Origin: an uncultured Roseburia sp.
GTDB lineage: Bacteria > Bacillota > Clostridia > Lachnospirales > Lachnospiraceae
Direction of reading: 5' to 3'
Assembly: GCA_947642555.1 (NCBI GenBank)
Contig: CANRSX010000047.1
Span: forward strand, 1-34,753
DNA: 34,753 nt
Position numbers and translations under genes: made by a program. The notes beneath the pieces are model-generated. The model searched no databases. It had not been told where the DNA came from and worked only from the letters and a program-made list of their open reading frames with translations. Positions 32,738 to 34,753 of this stretch are shown one piece after another. Position 1 is the stretch's first letter, and the number at the start of each line of letters is the position of its first letter.

Positions 32738-32753
32738 ACGCAAACGTTTGCGT
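32738..32753. promoter_or_regulatory. Perfect LacI-type operator palindrome
   Basis: ACGCAAAC GTTTGCGT is a perfect 16-bp palindrome with a central CG step, the hallmark of LacI/GalR-family operators. It lies in the 222-nt space between the divergent PFK and LacI genes, about 50 nt upstream of the predicted PFK transcript start and about 50 nt upstream of the predicted lacI one. The likely ligand is the adjacent LacI protein, giving autoregulation plus control of PFK. CcpA could also bind, but the symmetric ends favour a dedicated regulator. Confidence 0.8.
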
Positions 32754-32781
32754 AGTTTCGCTATGATATCAGCGGGATCTG

Positions 32782-32846
32782 TGATAAAATGATGCCATGG
32801 CCGCAGATGCATGTGTTTTTTGCAGGTGCAAAACACATGCGTCTGT
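32782..32846 (+). promoter_or_regulatory. lacI promoter and 5' leader stem-loop
   Basis: An extended -10 (TG-A-TAAAAT, -10 at 32785-32790) predicts a transcript start near 32797. Immediately after it, 32803-32819 pairs with 32830-32846 in a 17-bp stem (two G-U pairs, 10-nt loop). The stem contains GCATGTGTTTT and AAAACACATGC. It would form the 5' end of the lacI mRNA, about 51 nt before the start codon. As DNA it is also a candidate second operator. Confidence 0.45.
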
Positions 32847-32897
32847 GACCCGCCAGGCATGAGAAAGCAGACGTTTCGCATGGGAGGAGGACACGAT

Positions 32898-33911
32898 ATG
32901 ACATTAAAGGATATCGCAAGAGAGGCCGGCGTCTCCGTCTCCACAGTTTCGCGCATTGTCAACGGAAATTCCACCTCCGCCGCGGGAAAGGAGACCCGGG
33001 ATAAGATCTGGAGCATCGCCCGCGCCCACGGGTATGTCCCGAATACTTCCGCCCAGGCCTTACGATGCGGCGACGCGAAACGGCAGACGGACAACTCCAT
33101 CGCCTGCCTGTTTGCCCGTTCCGCCGACGCCCCGGACGACCCCTTTTTTTCCGCGCTGATCCGCAGCATCGAGCAGGCGGCGTTAAAAGAGGGTTTTATC
33201 GTAAAATACTCGTTTTCCGCCGTTGACCTCCATTCCCCGGCCACCATCCGGCAGGTGACGGACAGCAGGGTGGACGGCGTGGCGATTCTCGGGCGCTGCG
33301 ATAAGGAGACGTTAAAATTTTTAAAACAGCATTTTAAAAAGGTGGTATACAGCGGCTTAAATATGCTGCATGCCGATTACGATCAGATCGTCTGCGACGG
33401 ATACGCCGTTGCTTATGACGCGATGAATTATCTGTGGGAAAAGGGTCACACCAGAATCGGCTACATCGGGGACACCAAAAATGAGGTCCGGTACCAGGCC
33501 TACCGAAATTTTCTTAAGGATCACCGGATTCTGGCCGACAACCGCATCATCACGCAGGCAGCCGCATCCTCCGCAGGCGGGTATGAGGGCGCCGGGCGGA
33601 TTCTGGAGCGCACGGACGATATCACCGCATTTTTCTGCATGAACGACATCACCGCCATCGGGGCCATAAAGGCAATCCAGGAGAAGGGGTACCGGATCCC
33701 GGAGGACATCTCTCTCATCGGCATGGATGATATCGAGCTGGCGCAGTTTGTCTCTCCCATGCTGACCACCATGCATATCCCCATCGGGGAGATGGGGAAA
33801 ATGACCGCAAAGATCCTGATCGACCGCATCCGCGGCGGCCACACGCTTCCCATGAAGATTTCCCTGCCCTACTATCCCGTAACGCGGGAAAGCTGCGGAC
33901 CTGGGCCGTAA
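32898..33911 (+). CDS. LacI/GalR-family transcriptional regulator
   Basis: This 337-residue protein has the LacI helix-turn-helix at the start ([20 protein letters not shown], then [17 protein letters not shown]) and a hinge helix region ([13 protein letters not shown]). A periplasmic-binding-protein-like ligand domain follows, with [16 protein letters not shown], the [12 protein letters not shown] motif, [18 protein letters not shown] and [18 protein letters not shown]. The frame is open from 32811, but GGAGGAGG precedes ATG 32898, where the family's normal N-terminus begins. It diverges from PFK across a perfect operator, so it is the probable local repressor of the PFK-aldolase-TIM-LarA-GPH-GH3-PGI genes. 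The effector is unknown. Confidence 0.93.
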   Translation: MTLKDIAREAGVSVSTVSRIVNGNSTSAAGKETRDKIWSIARAHGYVPNTSAQALRCGDAKRQTDNSIACLFARSADAPDDPFFSALIRSIEQAALKEGFIVKYSFSAVDLHSPATIRQVTDSRVDGVAILGRCDKETLKFLKQHFKKVVYSGLNMLHADYDQIVCDGYAVAYDAMNYLWEKGHTRIGYIGDTKNEVRYQAYRNFLKDHRILADNRIITQAAASSAGGYEGAGRILERTDDITAFFCMNDITAIGAIKAIQEKGYRIPEDISLIGMDDIELAQFVSPMLTTMHIPIGEMGKMTAKILIDRIRGGHTLPMKISLPYYPVTRESCGPGP

Positions 33912-33925
33912 TGATGGATTTTCTC

Positions 33926-33973
33926 TTGACAGAAACCGGAAAAGGGTTATGCTGAATTATAGGAATATATTCC
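33926..33973 (+). promoter_or_regulatory. Rubrerythrin promoter with palindrome
   Basis: TTGACA (33926-33931, consensus), a 16-nt spacer and TATGCT (33948-33953) form a strong promoter. GGAATATATTCC (33962-33973) is a perfect 12-bp palindrome at or just after the predicted transcript start, a natural place for a repressor, possibly a peroxide or redox regulator. Confidence 0.6.
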
Positions 33974-34005
33974 AAAAAACAAAGGAAAAGACAGGAGGTA
34001 CCATC

Positions 34006-34545
34006 ATGGGTAACAAGTATGCGGGGACGCAGACCGAAAAGAATCTGGAGGCGGCGTTTGCCGGCGAGTCGCAGGCGAGAAACAAATACACCTATTTCGC
34101 ATCCGCGGCAAAGAAAGAGGGCTTCGAGCAGATCGCAGCGCTTTTTCTGAAAACAGCGGACAACGAAAAAGAGCATGCCAAAATGTGGTTTAAGGAGCTC
34201 GCCGGCATCGGCACGACCTCCCAGAACCTTGCGGCAGCCGCTGACGGGGAAAATTTCGAGTGGACCGATATGTATGAGGGCTTTGCCAGAACCGCAGAGG
34301 AGGAAGGCTTCCCCGAGCTGGCCGAGAAGTTCCGCATGGTCGCAGCCATCGAGAAGCATCATGAGGAGCGCTACCGTGCCCTGCTGAAAAACGTGGAGAT
34401 GGCAGAGGTTTTCAAAAAGAGCGAGGTTAAGGTGTGGGAGTGCCGCAACTGCGGCCATATCGTCATCGGGACAGACGCACCGGACATCTGCCCGGTCTGC
34501 GCGCATCCGCAGGCGTACTTTGAGCTGAATGCCACGAATTATTAA
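34006..34545 (+). CDS. rbr: Rubrerythrin
   Basis: This 179-residue two-domain iron protein detoxifies hydrogen peroxide in anaerobes, taking electrons from NAD(P)H via rubredoxin-type partners. The N-terminal ferritin-like four-helix domain has the di-iron ligands (Glu in [11 protein letters not shown], ExxH in [10 protein letters not shown], Glu in [13 protein letters not shown], ExxH in [10 protein letters not shown]). The C-terminal rubredoxin-like FeS4 domain has WECRNCGHI and CPVCAHPQ, two CxxC pairs. Length is typical (about 180-195). AGGAGG at 33993-33998 is 7 nt before ATG 34006, and the longer frame from 33949 overlaps the promoter. It is monocistronic with its own promoter and terminator. 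Confidence 0.96.
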   Translation: MGNKYAGTQTEKNLEAAFAGESQARNKYTYFASAAKKEGFEQIAALFLKTADNEKEHAKMWFKELAGIGTTSQNLAAAADGENFEWTDMYEGFARTAEEEGFPELAEKFRMVAAIEKHHEERYRALLKNVEMAEVFKKSEVKVWECRNCGHIVIGTDAPDICPVCAHPQAYFELNATNY

Positions 34546-34560
34546 AGAGAGACGGTGAGG

Positions 34561-34585
34561 GCGGGGATGGGCCCCCCGCTTCTTT
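34561..34585 (+). terminator. Rubrerythrin terminator
   Basis: GCGGGG (34561-34566) pairs with CCCCGC (34574-34579) around a 7-nt loop and is followed by TTCTTT. It lies 16 nt after the rubrerythrin stop. Confidence 0.6.
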
Positions 34586-34591
34586 CCGAAA

Positions 34592-34640
34592 GCAGAAAAA
34601 GCAGTGAATTATTTTCCAATAAAAACAAATCCACTGCTTT
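34592..34640 (-). terminator. Terminator of the partial minus-strand gene
   Basis: On the - strand AAAGCAGTG (34640-34632) pairs with CACTGCTTT (34606-34598) across a 25-nt loop and continues into TTCTGC, giving a TTTTT run. It lies 27 nt after the stop of the partial gene at 34668. The loop is long, so efficiency is uncertain. Confidence 0.5.
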
Positions 34641-34667
34641 ACTGCTTGTGTTATTAAGTTACTGCGG

Positions 34668-34753
34668 TTATGCCAATATTGGCTCCCGCTTTTTAATAAT
34701 AGCACTAACTTCCTCTACGCTTTTTTTTGTCGCAACGGCTATCTGTTCAAGCG
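34668..34753 (-). CDS. C-terminal end of a protein running off the window, possibly Rpn/PDDEXK-type nuclease
   Basis: The last 27 codons on the - strand read EQIAVATKKSVEEVSAIIKK and end REPILA before TAA (34670-34668). The pattern 'LEQIA..T..SVEEV..II' is a small helix-turn-helix-like tail, common at the C-terminus of Rpn/PD-(D/E)XK recombination-promoting nucleases of Clostridia and of some transposase-associated proteins. The bases are AT-rich compared with the neighbouring genes. A terminator-like repeat follows at 34592-34640. The main part of the gene is outside the window, so the assignment is weak. Confidence 0.5.
   Translation of the reverse strand, partial: LEQIAVATKKSVEEVSAIIKKREPILA

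Noticed and set aside
32738..32753. CcpA (cre) site
   Set aside because: It resembles cre loosely, but the perfect 16-bp symmetry and adjacent lacI gene make a dedicated operator more likely. It was not ruled out.
1..34753. CRISPR arrays, tRNA or rRNA genes, phage or integrase genes
   Set aside because: No regularly spaced repeats, no tRNA-like TTCGA arm with acceptor stem and no phage-type proteins were recognised on either strand.

Overview
The window looks like a chromosomal segment of a GC-rich, anaerobic member of the Firmicutes, most likely a gut Lachnospiraceae-type Clostridium. I infer this from strong AGGAGG ribosome binding sites, TTGACA/TATAAT promoters, a GPH sugar symporter beside cytoplasmic glycosidases, a rubrerythrin, and many ATGA-coupled genes. 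No rRNA, tRNA, CRISPR array, intact transposase or phage gene was seen. The two ends are visibly more AT-rich than the middle.

Region 1 (1-2881). A strong promoter drives a decayed Phd/YefM-RelE/ParE toxin-antitoxin pair: two frameshifts in the antitoxin, and a stop plus a likely internal deletion in the toxin. An Uma2-family nuclease and an MBL-fold hydrolase follow on +. They converge on a SAM methyltransferase that ends the next block.

Region 2 (2906-12462, all -). Ten tightly packed genes encode a membrane complex related to Mrp antiporters and to the membrane arm of archaeal Mbh/Mbs. The order is E, F, G, MbhD, MbhE+B fusion, C, then four NuoL/M/N-type antiporter subunits. No NiFe-hydrogenase, NuoB/C/D/H/I or ferredoxin subunit is attached. 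Four antiporter-type subunits is more than the two of Mrp or the one of Mbh.

Region 3 (12582-21032). This holds a divergent hybrid histidine kinase, a MmcQ/YjbR-2H phosphoesterase fusion, a chimeric remnant of an Rpn nuclease and a GNAT acetyltransferase, an anchored SGNH hydrolase and an anchored protein of unknown function. It ends in a tight AraC regulator - OmpR response regulator - histidine kinase unit.

Region 4 (21114-33911) is a carbohydrate island. A GH51 arabinofuranosidase diverges from the AraC gene. On the - strand, with mostly 4-nt overlaps, lie a class II aldolase, a TIM paralogue, a LarA-like nickel-pincer enzyme, a GPH symporter, a GH3 glycosidase and a phosphoglucose isomerase. 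Just upstream is a PFK with unusual active-site residues, and opposite it a LacI regulator with a perfect 16-bp operator-like palindrome. Four Embden-Meyerhof-type enzymes with glycoside import and hydrolysis, two of them clearly divergent at key residues (the TIM and, less so, the PFK), plus a LarA homologue lacking one catalytic His, suggest a dedicated pathway for an unusual sugar. This is the best candidate for an undescribed system here.

Region 5 (33926-34753). A rubrerythrin gene has its own promoter, a palindrome and a terminator. The C-terminal end of a - strand protein, possibly Rpn/PDDEXK-like, runs off the window.
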